DNA of 64,000 nt from an uncultured Lachnospiraceae bacterium (GTDB taxonomy: Bacteria > Bacillota > Clostridia > Lachnospirales > Lachnospiraceae). Numbering within the stretch: the first letter of the stretch is position 1; each line of letters begins with the position of its first letter. This document shows positions 39,665 to 50,570 of the stretch, in pieces. Made by a program: the position numbers and the translations under genes. A model generated the notes under the pieces. It had not been told where the DNA came from. It searched no databases and worked only from the letters and a program-made list of their open reading frames with translations. The stretch lies in the NCBI GenBank assembly GCA_947363565.1, contig CANAPP010000009.1:1-64000 (forward strand), given 5' to 3'.

Positions 39665-40876
39665 ATGAAGTATATTGTAGTGTTAAGTGATGGAATGGCA
39701 GGAAGGCCTCTTAAGGAACTGGGCGGGAAGACAACACTTGAGGCGGCGTATGTCCCGGAGATGGACCGGCTGGCATCCATGTCCGAGGTAGGGCTCGTAT
39801 CCATGGTCCCTGAGGGGATGGCGCCGGGCAGTGATACGGCGAATCTGGCAGTCATGGGGTATGACCCGAAGGTCTACTACACGGGAAGATCACCCCTTGA
39901 GGCGCTCAGTATCGGCGTGGATATGAATCCTTCCGACGTATCCTTCCGCTGTAATCTGGTGACTCTATCAGAGGAAGACGCTGCCTTTGAGGACCAGACG
40001 ATCATCGATCACAGTTCCGATGAGATTACGACAGAAGAAGCGGCAGCGCTTATCGAGACGTTAAAGATCAGGCTTAAAAAGGACGGGTATCATCTGTTTG
40101 CCGGAACCAGCTACCGCCATCTTTTGATCCAGGAAAAGGGAAAAGTGACAGACCTTACGCCGCCCCATGATATACTGACGAAGCGGATTGGGGATTATCT
40201 TCCGGAAGATCCCGTTCTCCTTGATATGATGAAAAAAAGCTATGATATCCTGAAAGAACATCCGGTGAACACGCGGAGACGCAAAAACGGACTCCGCCCG
40301 GCGAACTGTGTATGGTTCTGGGGGGCGGGAAGGAAGCCTGCCCTGGATTCCTTTGCGGAGCGGACCGGGAAGAAAGGCGTGATGATCTCCGCCGTCGATC
40401 TGCTTAAAGGAATCGCGGTGGGTGCCGGTATGGATACGGTGGAGGTGGAGGGCGCCAACGGCGGGCTTCACACCAATTACAGAGGAAAAGCGCAGGCGGC
40501 GGTGCGGGCGCTGGCCTTTGAAGGCTATGATTTTGCCTATATCCATGTGGAGGCTCCTGATGAGATGGGACACCAGGGCAGCGCAGAGGATAAGATCAAA
40601 GCGATCGAATATATTGATGAGAAAGTACTGAAGACCGTCATCTGCGGGTTAGAGGAAGCTGCGGAGGAATACCGCCTGCTCCTTCTTCCCGACCATCCGA
40701 CGCCGATTGAGGCCAGGACACACACAAGCGAGCCGGTGCCTTACCTTTTGTATGACAATACGGCGGAGGTAACAGGGCCGGCGGTATATAATGAAAAGAC
40801 GGCGGCAGAGACCGGTCATGTATGGCGCGACGGCTATAAGCTGATGGCTCATCTGCTGCAGGAGGAAGTATGCTGA
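39665..40876 (+). CDS. Cofactor-independent phosphoglycerate mutase-like (ApgM family), proposed homoserine kinase
   Basis: 'IVVLSDGMAGRPLKELGGKTTLEAA', 'GSDTANLAVMGYDP', 'HVEAPDEMGHQG', 'LLPDHPTP'; sits between hom and lysC. Confidence 0.85.
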   Translation: MKYIVVLSDGMAGRPLKELGGKTTLEAAYVPEMDRLASMSEVGLVSMVPEGMAPGSDTANLAVMGYDPKVYYTGRSPLEALSIGVDMNPSDVSFRCNLVTLSEEDAAFEDQTIIDHSSDEITTEEAAALIETLKIRLKKDGYHLFAGTSYRHLLIQEKGKVTDLTPPHDILTKRIGDYLPEDPVLLDMMKKSYDILKEHPVNTRRRKNGLRPANCVWFWGAGRKPALDSFAERTGKKGVMISAVDLLKGIAVGAGMDTVEVEGANGGLHTNYRGKAQAAVRALAFEGYDFAYIHVEAPDEMGHQGSAEDKIKAIEYIDEKVLKTVICGLEEAAEEYRLLLLPDHPTPIEARTHTSEPVPYLLYDNTAEVTGPAVYNEKTAAETGHVWRDGYKLMAHLLQEEVC

Positions 40877-42078
40877 TTGTAAAAAAGTTTGGGGGCAGCT
40901 CGGTTGCGAATAAAGAGCGCATATTTAACGTGGCGAGGCGCTGTATCGAGGAGTACAGGTCGGGGAAGGATGTTGTGGTCGTCCTCTCTGCTATGGGTGA
41001 TACGACGGATGAGCTGATCGCCATGGCAGAAGACATCAACCCGAGGGCGAAAAAAAGGGAGATGGATATGCTCCTTACTACCGGGGAACAGGTGTCAGCA
41101 GCGCTGATGGCGATGGCGATGCAGGCGCTTGATGTGCCGGCGGTCTCCCTCAATGCCTTCCAGGTGATGATGCACTCTACGTCAAGATACGGCAACGCCA
41201 GGTTCAAGCGCGTGGAGACCGAGCGGATCCTCCATGAGCTGGATTCCCGGAAGATTGTGATCGTCACCGGATTCCAGGGCGTGAACAAATATGACGATGT
41301 GACCACATTGGGCCGGGGCGGGTCAGACACTACAGCCGTGGCTTTGGCGGCGGCGCTCCACGCGGACAGATGTGAGATCTATACCGACGTGGACGGCGTA
41401 TTTACCGCAGATCCGCGGGTGGTGAAGAATGCGCGCAAGCTTGATGAGGTCACCTACGATGAGATGCTTGAGCTTGCCAGCCTTGGGGCGAAAGTCCTCC
41501 ACAACCGTTCCGTGGAGATGGCGAAGAAATATAATGTGGAATTGGTCGTGCGGTCCAGCCTGAACTATTCGGAGGGGACCGTGGTCAGGGAAGGAGCAGA
41601 CATGGAGAAGCTTTTGGTTACCGGAGTGGCGGCAGACAAAAATACGGCGCGCATTTCAGCTATCGGGGTCTTAGATAAGCCGGGCATCGCGTTTAACATA
41701 TTTGACACGCTGGCGAAGAATAATATCAATGTAGATATCATCCTGCAGTCCGTGGGGCGCGAGGGGACGAAAGATATCTCCTTTACCGTTGCCGGGGACG
41801 ATATGGAGCACGCCATTGAGATACTGGAGAAGAATAAAAAAAGGCTTACCATCAAGGAAGTGAGCTGCAATCCCAATGTGGCGAAGCTTTCGGTGGTAGG
41901 CGCCGGCATGATGAGCAATCCGGGCGTTGCGGCGAAGATGTTCGAGGCACTTTATAACTCAAGAGTGAATATTAATATGATTTCCACATCGGAGATCAGG
42001 ATCACGGTCCTGGTAGATGAGAAGGATATCGATAAGGCGATGAATGCCGTCCATGACGGATTTGCGATGGGAGAATAA
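40870..42078 (+). CDS. lysC: Aspartate kinase
   Basis: 'IVKKFGGSSVANKERI', 'TLGRGGSDTTAVALAAAL', two ACT domains; overlaps previous gene. Confidence 0.95.
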   Translation: MLIVKKFGGSSVANKERIFNVARRCIEEYRSGKDVVVVLSAMGDTTDELIAMAEDINPRAKKREMDMLLTTGEQVSAALMAMAMQALDVPAVSLNAFQVMMHSTSRYGNARFKRVETERILHELDSRKIVIVTGFQGVNKYDDVTTLGRGGSDTTAVALAAALHADRCEIYTDVDGVFTADPRVVKNARKLDEVTYDEMLELASLGAKVLHNRSVEMAKKYNVELVVRSSLNYSEGTVVREGADMEKLLVTGVAADKNTARISAIGVLDKPGIAFNIFDTLAKNNINVDIILQSVGREGTKDISFTVAGDDMEHAIEILEKNKKRLTIKEVSCNPNVAKLSVVGAGMMSNPGVAAKMFEALYNSRVNINMISTSEIRITVLVDEKDIDKAMNAVHDGFAMGE

Positions 42079-42097
42079 AGATCCGTCCGGGCGAAAG

Positions 42098-42136
42098 AAC
42101 CGGTAATAATCAGTCACAGGAATTATTACCGGTTTT
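42098..42136. terminator. Terminator between lysC and CYTH gene (likely bidirectional)
   Basis: aaccggtaataat...attattaccggtt + ttt. Confidence 0.8.
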
Positions 42137-42141
42137 TCCTG

Positions 42142-42585
42142 TCAGCGCTGGCTTAAGGTGCTGTTGTGGTATTCTCCGGAAAAAGTCACATCCTCCCCGA
42201 ACCAGTCCGGCGGGGTGAAGGCATCGGCGCTTTTTTCGTCGGGGAATTCCACTTCCACCAGGATGAGCGGCGCAAGATCCCCCTCAAAGATGTCAAGCTC
42301 GGCGGTAAGATGCTCCCCAAGGGGGACCATATAGCGGCGCTTGCTGATGAGCCGCCCGTCAATCTTCGGCAGGAGATGGCGGTAGGCTTCTTCGGTCAGG
42401 GGAAGATTATATTCTTCCCGGACCATCAGGCCCTTTGACTTGTAAGTGAGCTCGTACCGGTCATTGTCCTTGCGGATGCGGATGACCGGGGCGGTGTTTA
42501 GATACCCTTGCTCCAGCATCCGGCAGGGGTAGTCTTTAAGGTTTCCGGGTATGTGTTTAACCAGATATTTCCGCTCGATTTCCAT
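42142..42585 (-). CDS. CYTH domain protein (triphosphate tunnel metalloenzyme-like)
   Basis: N-terminal 'MEIERKYLV' (ExExK), alternating charged strands. Confidence 0.88.
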   Translation of the reverse strand: MEIERKYLVKHIPGNLKDYPCRMLEQGYLNTAPVIRIRKDNDRYELTYKSKGLMVREEYNLPLTEEAYRHLLPKIDGRLISKRRYMVPLGEHLTAELDIFEGDLAPLILVEVEFPDEKSADAFTPPDWFGEDVTFSGEYHNSTLSQR

Positions 42586-42794
42586 AGTTTTACCTCCCTA
42601 TGGCGTGATTGCCGCATAGTGCGGGTTTAGCTCAGGGCGCCTTACGGCAGAAGGCCGGATCTTGGCCACAGTACTGGCCTAAGCAGTACAGCGCACGGCG
42701 CCGTTTTGTATCCCATACATCATCATAAATCAGTTTACACAAAAAGTAAACGGTGATAAGATTTAAAGTATCAGAAAAAGAAAGGAGATTTCCC

Positions 42795-43343
42795 ATGATT
42801 AAAGTAAATGTATTGCTGGCGGACGGATTTGAAGAGATAGAGGCATTGACGGTTGTCGACCTGCTGCGGAGGGCGCAGATATATGTGGGCACAGTATCGA
42901 TCGGGGAGGAATACCAGGTCCACGGCTCCCACGGGATCAATGTGACAGCGGAGGATCTGTTCGAGGAAGTGGATTTTTCAGAGGCGGATGCCATCGTGCT
43001 GCCGGGCGGTATGCCGGGGACGACGAACCTGAAGGAGCATGAGGGCGTGAGAAAGACAGTGACGGAGTTCGCGGAGAATGGCAAGGTAGTGGGTGCGATC
43101 TGCGCGGCGCCGACAGTGCTCAGTGACCTTGGGCTGATCAAGGGTAAGCGTATCGCCTGCTATCCGTCGGTCGAGAGTGAGATCCAGGGTGCGGTCGTGG
43201 TAAAGATACCGGTAGTGACCGACGGCAATATCATCACCAGCCGGGGAGTGGGCACGGCCATCGACTTTGCCCTGGAGCTTATCAAGACGCTTGTGGGAAA
43301 GGAAAAGGCATTAAGCATCGCAGAGTCTATCGTATATGGATAA
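42795..43343 (+). CDS. DJ-1/PfpI (ThiJ-like) family protein
   Basis: 'VLLADGFEEIEALTVVDLLRRA', 'IVLPGGMPGTTNL', 'VGAICAAPTVLSDLGL'. Confidence 0.92.
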   Translation: MIKVNVLLADGFEEIEALTVVDLLRRAQIYVGTVSIGEEYQVHGSHGINVTAEDLFEEVDFSEADAIVLPGGMPGTTNLKEHEGVRKTVTEFAENGKVVGAICAAPTVLSDLGLIKGKRIACYPSVESEIQGAVVVKIPVVTDGNIITSRGVGTAIDFALELIKTLVGKEKALSIAESIVYG

Positions 43344-43351
43344 AGGTGCGG

Positions 43352-44038
43352 ATGAGAGGGACGTATATGGCACGATTGAAAAGATGCAGGCTTGTCCTGG
43401 CCGTTCTGGCGGTGATGTTTGCGGTGGGCGGCTGCGGGAGCGGGTTTGACGCATCCGGGTACACGGCCGCGATCCTCGACCTGCAGTTCCAGGGGGATAC
43501 GAAAAATGCCCGGACGCTGGTGGCGGGGGCTACCCAGAAGAGCCTCAGCGAGATGCACCAGGAATTTATCTTAAGCTTTACGGAAAGCTACATTACAGAC
43601 GGTATGGAGATTGCGGAGGCGGATGAGGAAAGATTTGCTGAGCTTACAGCCTCGGTATTTGCCTCCATGCGCTACGAAGTGGGCGAGGCAAAAGAGACTG
43701 GGAAGAAGGAGTACGAAGTCCCGGTGGCCATACAGCCTGTGGATACTTTCTTAAGATATAAGGATCTGCTGACAGAGGATGCCTTAAGGATATCGGAAAA
43801 GATCAGGAAAGGGAAATATAAGGGGAGCCAGGAGCAGATAGAAGACCAAGTGATGGAAGAGATCGCCGGACATGCCTACGAGCTGCTTGAGCGCGCCCAT
43901 GCGGACAGCTCGTACGGCGGCAGACAGACAGTGATCCTTAAGGTAAGATCAGATACAAGTGATATTTATTCTATCGATGAGGATGATATGGATAATTTGA
44001 TCAAAAAAATACTTCGATTAGATGAAATCGGGGGCTAG
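43352..44038 (+). CDS. Putative lipoprotein, DUF5105-like hypothetical
   Basis: Signal peptide with 'AVGGCGSG' lipobox; helical body. Family uncertain. Confidence 0.6.
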   Translation: MRGTYMARLKRCRLVLAVLAVMFAVGGCGSGFDASGYTAAILDLQFQGDTKNARTLVAGATQKSLSEMHQEFILSFTESYITDGMEIAEADEERFAELTASVFASMRYEVGEAKETGKKEYEVPVAIQPVDTFLRYKDLLTEDALRISEKIRKGKYKGSQEQIEDQVMEEIAGHAYELLERAHADSSYGGRQTVILKVRSDTSDIYSIDEDDMDNLIKKILRLDEIGG

Positions 44039-44136
44039 ATATTTGAAAATGTTTGTGTTATACTTCAATAATGAGTGTAAAGCAGGCCCATTTTACAGCT
44101 ACCAATGGATGGGATAGAAACAGGAGGATTTAGTAA

Positions 44137-45423
44137 ATGAGTTTACAGGTAGAAAAATTAGAGAAGAACATGGCAAAGCTCACCATCGAGGTTCCTGCCG
44201 ATGAGTTAGAGAAAGCGCTCCAGAACGCATATAAAAAGCAGAAAAACAAAATCAACATCCCGGGCTTTCGGAAAGGAAAAGTTCCGCGCCAGATGATTGA
44301 GAAGATGTACGGCCCGGAGATTTTCTATGATGATGCGGTCAATGAGCTGATGCCGAGGGCATATGCAGACGCATACGATGAGTGCGACCTTGACATCGTA
44401 TCAAGGCCGGAGGTTGACGTTGTCCAGATCGAGAAGGGCAAGCCGTTCATCTTCACCGCAGAAGTTGCTGTCAAGCCGGAGGTGACGCTCGGCGAGTACA
44501 AGGGACTTGAGGTGGAGAAGGTATCTGTAGAAGTGACGGCGGAGGAAGTCGAAAAGAGACTGAAGGAAGAGGCGGAGAAGAACGCAAGGACGGTTACCGT
44601 AGAGGATCGGGCGGTGCAGGATAATGATGAAGTGATCATGGACTTTGAAGGCTTTGTTGACGGTGAAGCGTTCGAGGGCGGCAAGGGCGAGAATTACCCG
44701 CTGACCATTGGTTCCGGTTCCTTTATCCCGGGCTTTGAAGAGCAGCTTATCGGCGCGGAGACGGAAAAAGAGACAGAGGTCAAAGTGACATTCCCTGAGG
44801 ATTACCATGCATCGGAGCTTCAGGGCAAGGAAGCTGTGTTCAAATGTACAGTACACGAGATCAAGATGAAGGAGCTTCCGGAGATTGACGATGAATTTGC
44901 GGCGGAAGTGTCCGAATTTGATACATTAGATGAATATAAGGCTGATCTTGAGGCAAAGCTTAAAGAGCAGAAGGAAGCAGAAGGCAAGAGAAAGCAGGAG
45001 GACGAGGCAGTAGAGAAGGCAGTGGCGAATGCTTCTTTTGAGATCCCGGAGGCGATGATCACGACGAATATCAGCCAGATGAAGGATGATTTTTCCAGAA
45101 GGATGCGCTCCCAGGGACTGACGATGGAGCAGTACTACCAGTTTACCGGCATGACCGAGGAGAAGATGGATGAAGAGATGCGCCCGCAGGCCGTGAAGCG
45201 TATCGAAACACGTATCGTCCTTGAAGCTGTTGCCAAGGCTGAGAATATCGAGATCAGCGACGAGAAGCTTGACGAAGAGATTGGCAAGCTTGCTGAGACT
45301 TACAAGATGGAAGCAGATAAGCTCAAAGAATTAATGAGCGATGCAGAGAAGAAACAGATGAAAGAGGATATGGCTGTCCAGGAGGCGGTTACCTTCCTTT
45401 TAGATAATGCTGTGGAGAAATAA
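44137..45423 (+). CDS. tig: Trigger factor
   Basis: 'INIPGFRKGKVPRQMIEKMYG', PPIase domain 'DNDEVIMDFEGFVDGEAFEGGKGENYPLTIGSGSFIPGFEEQLIG'. Confidence 0.96.
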   Translation: MSLQVEKLEKNMAKLTIEVPADELEKALQNAYKKQKNKINIPGFRKGKVPRQMIEKMYGPEIFYDDAVNELMPRAYADAYDECDLDIVSRPEVDVVQIEKGKPFIFTAEVAVKPEVTLGEYKGLEVEKVSVEVTAEEVEKRLKEEAEKNARTVTVEDRAVQDNDEVIMDFEGFVDGEAFEGGKGENYPLTIGSGSFIPGFEEQLIGAETEKETEVKVTFPEDYHASELQGKEAVFKCTVHEIKMKELPEIDDEFAAEVSEFDTLDEYKADLEAKLKEQKEAEGKRKQEDEAVEKAVANASFEIPEAMITTNISQMKDDFSRRMRSQGLTMEQYYQFTGMTEEKMDEEMRPQAVKRIETRIVLEAVAKAENIEISDEKLDEEIGKLAETYKMEADKLKELMSDAEKKQMKEDMAVQEAVTFLLDNAVEK

Positions 45424-45462
45424 ATCAGTTCAGTAATTTTATGATGGACAGGAGGCATATAT

Positions 45463-46047
45463 ATGAGTTTAGTACCTTATGTCATTGAGCAGACGAGCCG
45501 CGGCGAGAGGTCTTATGATATTTATTCCAGGCTTCTGAAGGACCGGATCATCTTTCTCGGTGAGGAAGTGACGGATGTGTCAGCGAGTGTTATCGTGGCG
45601 CAGCTTCTGTTTTTGGAGGCGGAGGACCCGGAGAAGGATATCCATCTTTATATCAACAGCCCGGGCGGTTCTGTGACTGCGGGGCTTGCGATCTATGATA
45701 CGATGCAGTACATTAAGTGCGATGTGGAGACAATCTGCATCGGTATGGCGGCGAGTATGGGTTCCTTCCTGCTTTCCGGCGGAAAGAAGGGCAAGCGCCT
45801 GGCATTGCCGAATGCGGAGATCATGATCCATCAGCCTTCCGGCGGCGCACAGGGACAGGCGACAGAGATACAGATCGCTGCGGAGCATATTTTAAAGACC
45901 CGTCAGAAATTGAACCAGATACTGGCGGAGAATACCGGACAGCCGCTGGATGTGATCAGCATTGATACAGAGCGTGATAATTTCATGTCTGCCCAGGAGG
46001 CAAAGGAATACGGCCTGATCGACGAGGTGCTCTCACACCGTTCATAA
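45463..46047 (+). CDS. clpP: ATP-dependent Clp protease proteolytic subunit
   Basis: '[23 protein letters not shown]', '[14 protein letters not shown]', '[16 protein letters not shown]'. Confidence 0.97.
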   Translation: MSLVPYVIEQTSRGERSYDIYSRLLKDRIIFLGEEVTDVSASVIVAQLLFLEAEDPEKDIHLYINSPGGSVTAGLAIYDTMQYIKCDVETICIGMAASMGSFLLSGGKKGKRLALPNAEIMIHQPSGGAQGQATEIQIAAEHILKTRQKLNQILAENTGQPLDVISIDTERDNFMSAQEAKEYGLIDEVLSHRS

Positions 46048-46111
46048 AGGGTCAGTATTATGGGGCCGGAGTGCCGTTTGGCCCCAACATCATAATAGAT
46101 GAGGTGAAACC

Positions 46112-47374
46112 ATGTTAGGTAGAGGTGACGACCAGATTAGATGTTCGTTTTGTAATAAGACACAGGCGCAGGTCAGAAAACTGATCGCGGGGCCGAATAA
46201 TACGTATATTTGTGACGAATGTGTTGATGTATGCTCCGAGATCATCGAAGAGGAGCTGGGATATGAGGAGAATGGGCAGAACTGGAGCCCGTTTTCGGAC
46301 GTCAATCTGATAAAGCCGAAGGAGATCAAGGCATTTCTGGATGAATATGTCATTGGACAGGATGATGCGAAGAAGGTTCTTGCCGTTGCCGTTTATAACC
46401 ATTATAAGCGGATCATGGCGGGGAGGGACTTAGGCGTGGAGCTGGGAAAGAGCAACATCCTGATGCTTGGGCCGACAGGCTGCGGGAAGACGCTCCTGGC
46501 ACAGTCGCTTGCGAGGATTCTTAATGTTCCGTTTGCCATTGCGGATGCGACCGCGCTGACAGAGGCAGGTTATGTGGGGGAGGATGTGGAGAATATCCTT
46601 CTTAAGATCATCCAGGCCGCGGACGGAGACATCGAGCGTGCGGAGTACGGCATCATTTACATCGACGAGATAGACAAGATTACGAGAAAATCTGAGAACC
46701 CTTCCATTACCCGGGACGTGTCGGGCGAGGGTGTGCAGCAGGCGCTCCTTAAGATCATCGAGGGTACGGTTGCCAATGTACCGCCCCAAGGCGGCAGGAA
46801 GCATCCGCATCAGGAACTGATCCAGATAGACACGACGAATATTCTGTTTATCTGCGGTGGCGCATTTGAAGGAATTGATAAGATCATCGAGAAGCGGATT
46901 GACCGGAAGTCCATCGGCTTCAACGCAGAGATTGCAAACAAGCATGAGAATAACATAGATGTCCTGCTCTCGCAGGTACTTCCCCAGGATCTGATTAAGT
47001 TCGGGCTGATCCCGGAGCTGGTCGGAAGAGTCCCGGTGAACGTATCCTTAGAGCTTCTTGATAAAGAAGCGCTGATGCGCATCCTGACAGAGCCGAGGAA
47101 TGCGCTGGTGAAGCAGTACCAGAAGATGATGGAGCTTGACGGAGTGAAGCTTACCTTTGACCAGGAGGCTTTAGAGGAGATTGCGGACATTTCCTTAAAG
47201 AGGAAGACAGGGGCCAGAGGACTCCGCGCCATCATGGAAGATGTGATGAGGGATATCATGTATGATTCACCGTCGGATGAGACGCTGCAGTCATGCCGTA
47301 TCACGAAGGACGCAGTGAAGGGTTACGGGCTGGCGGAGTGTACACATGCGGCTATTCGGTCTGAAAGTGCATAG
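46112..47374 (+). CDS. clpX: ATP-dependent Clp protease ATP-binding subunit ClpX
   Basis: Zinc finger 'CSFCNKTQ...CDECVD', Walker A '[15 protein letters not shown]', '[15 protein letters not shown]'. Confidence 0.97.
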   Translation: MLGRGDDQIRCSFCNKTQAQVRKLIAGPNNTYICDECVDVCSEIIEEELGYEENGQNWSPFSDVNLIKPKEIKAFLDEYVIGQDDAKKVLAVAVYNHYKRIMAGRDLGVELGKSNILMLGPTGCGKTLLAQSLARILNVPFAIADATALTEAGYVGEDVENILLKIIQAADGDIERAEYGIIYIDEIDKITRKSENPSITRDVSGEGVQQALLKIIEGTVANVPPQGGRKHPHQELIQIDTTNILFICGGAFEGIDKIIEKRIDRKSIGFNAEIANKHENNIDVLLSQVLPQDLIKFGLIPELVGRVPVNVSLELLDKEALMRILTEPRNALVKQYQKMMELDGVKLTFDQEALEEIADISLKRKTGARGLRAIMEDVMRDIMYDSPSDETLQSCRITKDAVKGYGLAECTHAAIRSESA

Positions 47375-47535
47375 CGATAATAGACAGGTTGATCGACGAA
47401 TACAGATTCGTATGTGGGGCGGGTGCAAAGGATAATTGCGCCTGCTTTTTTACTTCGGCCTGTATTTAAGAAGGATTATCAGTGTAACGGGGAAGCTTGC
47501 CTGAACTGTTACCAAGCATCAGGAGAGAAAGAAAT

Positions 47536-49881
47536 ATGGAGAATAATACAAGGACTCTTCCTATGGTGGCCTTGCGGAATATGACAATATTGCCGGAGAT
47601 GGTGGTACATTTTGATGTGAGCCGGGAGAGATCGCTGGCGGCCATCGAGCAGGCTATGGAAGAGGGACAGAAGCTGTTTTTAACTGCCCAGAAAAGGCCG
47701 GATACGGAGGATCCGGGGGTTGACGATGTATATGAGACCGGCTGCATCGCGACGATCAAGCAGATCATCAAACTGCCCAAGAGGCTGAGCCGCGTGCTCA
47801 TCGCGGCGGACGCACGGGCGAAAGTGAATTACGTGGAGGATACAGGGGCGTTCCTCCTTGCCAATGTATCGGTTGTTGAGGACATCGATACATCGGTGGA
47901 GGAGATCGGCGCGGATAAGTATCCGATCAATATAGAAGCGATGATGCTGGGGCTTAAAGATATTTTTAAGGAATATATGGACAAGAATCCGAAAGCTTAT
48001 AAGGAGCTTGGGGTGCAGATCGGGGAGATCAGGCATCTGCGCAAGCTGGTGGATGTGATCGCTGCAAACTTCCCTCTGCCCTGTCAGCAGCGGCAGGAAC
48101 TTTTAGAGGAAGTAAACCTTATGCGCCGCTATGATATGCTGGCGGCGAAGATCGTCCATGAAGTGCAGGTGCAGGGGATCAAGGAGGAGATCCAGTCTAA
48201 GGTCAGACAGCGTGTGGATAAGAATCAGCGGGAGTATATCTTAAGAGAAGAGATCCGGCTGATCAGGGAGGAGCTTGGTGATGATAGTACCGTATCCGAT
48301 GCTGATGAGTTTGAGCAGGCGGTAAGTGTGCTTAAGGCGCCTGACGAGGTTAAGCAAAAGATTGGCAAGGAGATCAAGCGCTTCCGCAATATCATGAACA
48401 GTCCCAGCGAGACAGGCGTGATAAGGACATATATCGAGACGATGCTGGAGATGCCGTGGGATACATCCTGCAAGGAGCACAAGGATATCGCGTATGCGAA
48501 GAAGGTACTTGACGAGGATCATTACGGCCTTGAGAAGGTCAAAGAGCGCATCCTTGAATTTATGGCGGTGCGCGCGCTGACGAAGAAGGGGGACAGCCCC
48601 ATCCTCTGTCTGGCAGGCCCTCCGGGCACCGGAAAGACATCTATCGCTAAGTCTCTGGCGAGAGCGTTAAAGCGTCCCTACGTCCGCATTTCCCTGGGAG
48701 GAGTGAGGGATGAAGCGGAGATCCGCGGGCACCGGAAGACTTATGTGGGAGCCATGCCGGGGAGGATCGCCGACGCGGTGCGCAGTGCGAAGGTGAAAAA
48801 TCCGCTGATGCTCCTTGATGAGATCGATAAGGTGAGCAATGATTATAAGGGCGATACATTCTCCGCCCTGTTAGAGGTGTTAGACAGCGAGCAGAACCGG
48901 AAGTTCAGGGATCATTATTTGGAGGTGCCCCTTGATCTGTCCGAAGTGCTTTTTGTTACCACGGCCAATACGCTGCAGACGATCCCGAGACCTCTGCTTG
49001 ACCGTATGGAGGTCATCGAGGTGTCAAGCTACACGGAGAATGAAAAGCTCCACATCGCTGCAGAGCATCTGATCCCGAAGCAGATGGAACGCCACGGGCT
49101 TAAGAAGAAGCAGCTTAGCATGAGCAAAAAGGCAATCTGGAAGATTGCCAGGAATTATACGAAGGAGGCCGGTGTGCGCCAGCTTGAACGTAAGATTGCC
49201 GATATCTGCCGGAAGGCGGCCAAAGAGATATTTGAAAAGGAGAAGTCTTCCGTACATATTACGGAGCGCAATGTCCATCAGTATCTCGGCAATGAGCTTT
49301 ACAGCTACCACATGGTCAATGAGACGGACGAGGTAGGTATCGTCCGGGGACTTGCGTGGACCAGCGTCGGCGGCGATACGCTTCAGATCGAGGTGAACGT
49401 CATGCCGGGAGAGGGTGAGATATTGCTCACCGGTCAGCTCGGCGATGTGATGAAGGAGTCGGCGAGAGCCGGGATCAGCTATATCCGTTCCGTGGGCAGA
49501 TCCTATAAGATCTCCGAGAATTTCTTTAAGGAGCATGATGTCCATATCCATATTCCGGAAGGAGCGGTTCCCAAAGACGGACCTTCCGCAGGCATCACCA
49601 TGGCGACGGCTATCCTGTCTGCGGCCACCGGAAAGAAAGTGCGCTCGGACGTTGCCATGACCGGGGAGATCACGCTGCGGGGAAGAGTGCTTCCCATCGG
49701 CGGGCTTAAGGAAAAGCTCTTAGCGGCAAAGAGCGCCGGCATCAGGACCGTGATCGTGCCGAAGGAGAATATGCCGGATATCGGGGAGATCTCTTCCGAG
49801 ATAACGAAAGGGCTTCATATCGTGCCGGTATCCCAGATGGATGAAGTGTTAAAGACCGCTCTGGCGAAGCCGAAAAAGTAG
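47536..49881 (+). CDS. lon: Lon protease
   Basis: '[17 protein letters not shown]', '[16 protein letters not shown]', catalytic '[15 protein letters not shown]'. Confidence 0.97.
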   Translation: MENNTRTLPMVALRNMTILPEMVVHFDVSRERSLAAIEQAMEEGQKLFLTAQKRPDTEDPGVDDVYETGCIATIKQIIKLPKRLSRVLIAADARAKVNYVEDTGAFLLANVSVVEDIDTSVEEIGADKYPINIEAMMLGLKDIFKEYMDKNPKAYKELGVQIGEIRHLRKLVDVIAANFPLPCQQRQELLEEVNLMRRYDMLAAKIVHEVQVQGIKEEIQSKVRQRVDKNQREYILREEIRLIREELGDDSTVSDADEFEQAVSVLKAPDEVKQKIGKEIKRFRNIMNSPSETGVIRTYIETMLEMPWDTSCKEHKDIAYAKKVLDEDHYGLEKVKERILEFMAVRALTKKGDSPILCLAGPPGTGKTSIAKSLARALKRPYVRISLGGVRDEAEIRGHRKTYVGAMPGRIADAVRSAKVKNPLMLLDEIDKVSNDYKGDTFSALLEVLDSEQNRKFRDHYLEVPLDLSEVLFVTTANTLQTIPRPLLDRMEVIEVSSYTENEKLHIAAEHLIPKQMERHGLKKKQLSMSKKAIWKIARNYTKEAGVRQLERKIADICRKAAKEIFEKEKSSVHITERNVHQYLGNELYSYHMVNETDEVGIVRGLAWTSVGGDTLQIEVNVMPGEGEILLTGQLGDVMKESARAGISYIRSVGRSYKISENFFKEHDVHIHIPEGAVPKDGPSAGITMATAILSAATGKKVRSDVAMTGEITLRGRVLPIGGLKEKLLAAKSAGIRTVIVPKENMPDIGEISSEITKGLHIVPVSQMDEVLKTALAKPKK

Positions 49882-49915
49882 CGGTACGAAAAATATAAGC
49901 ATTGAGGAGTATGGT

Positions 49916-50521
49916 ATGATAATCAGAAGCCTGAATCTTGAGACAGTATGCGGCATCACCAGCACCCTGCCGGATAATCCTTATCCGGAGATTGCCTTTG
50001 CTGGGAAATCAAATGTAGGGAAATCCTCGCTGATCAACGCGCTGATGAACCGGAAATCCTATGCCAGGATATCCGCCACGCCGGGAAAGACCCAGACCAT
50101 TAATTTTTATAATATTAACGAAGAACTTTATCTGGTGGACCTTCCGGGCTATGGCTACGCGAAGGTATCCGAGAAGGAGAAGGCGCAGTGGGGGAAGCTT
50201 ATCGAGCGGTACCTTCACGGGTCGAGGCAGCTTAAGGCAGTATTCCTGCTGATCGATATCCGTCATGCGCCGTCTGCCAATGACCGGACCATGTACGAGT
50301 GGATCACTGCCAACGGCTACCGGCCGGTGATCATAGCCACGAAGCTTGATAAGATCAAGAGAAGTCAGAAAGACAAGCAGCTTAAGCTGTTAAGGGAAGG
50401 GCTTGGCGTTCTTCCAGGGACGTTTATCATCCCGTTTTCGTCGGTGAGCAAGCAGGGCAGGGATGAGATCTGGGAACTGGTGGAGACAAAGTTTCTGCAA
50501 AGAGAGACGGACAGATTGTGA
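49916..50521 (+). CDS. engB: Ribosome biogenesis GTP-binding protein YsxC/EngB
   Basis: 'AFAGKSNVGKSSLINALMNRK', 'TPGKTQTINFY', 'DLPGYGYAKVS', 'ATKLDKI'. Confidence 0.96.
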   Translation: MIIRSLNLETVCGITSTLPDNPYPEIAFAGKSNVGKSSLINALMNRKSYARISATPGKTQTINFYNINEELYLVDLPGYGYAKVSEKEKAQWGKLIERYLHGSRQLKAVFLLIDIRHAPSANDRTMYEWITANGYRPVIIATKLDKIKRSQKDKQLKLLREGLGVLPGTFIIPFSSVSKQGRDEIWELVETKFLQRETDRL

Positions 50522-50570
50522 CAGCGGCAGACTGCGGGAACGTATGTAGCCGACCGGGGGAGAGACAGAT

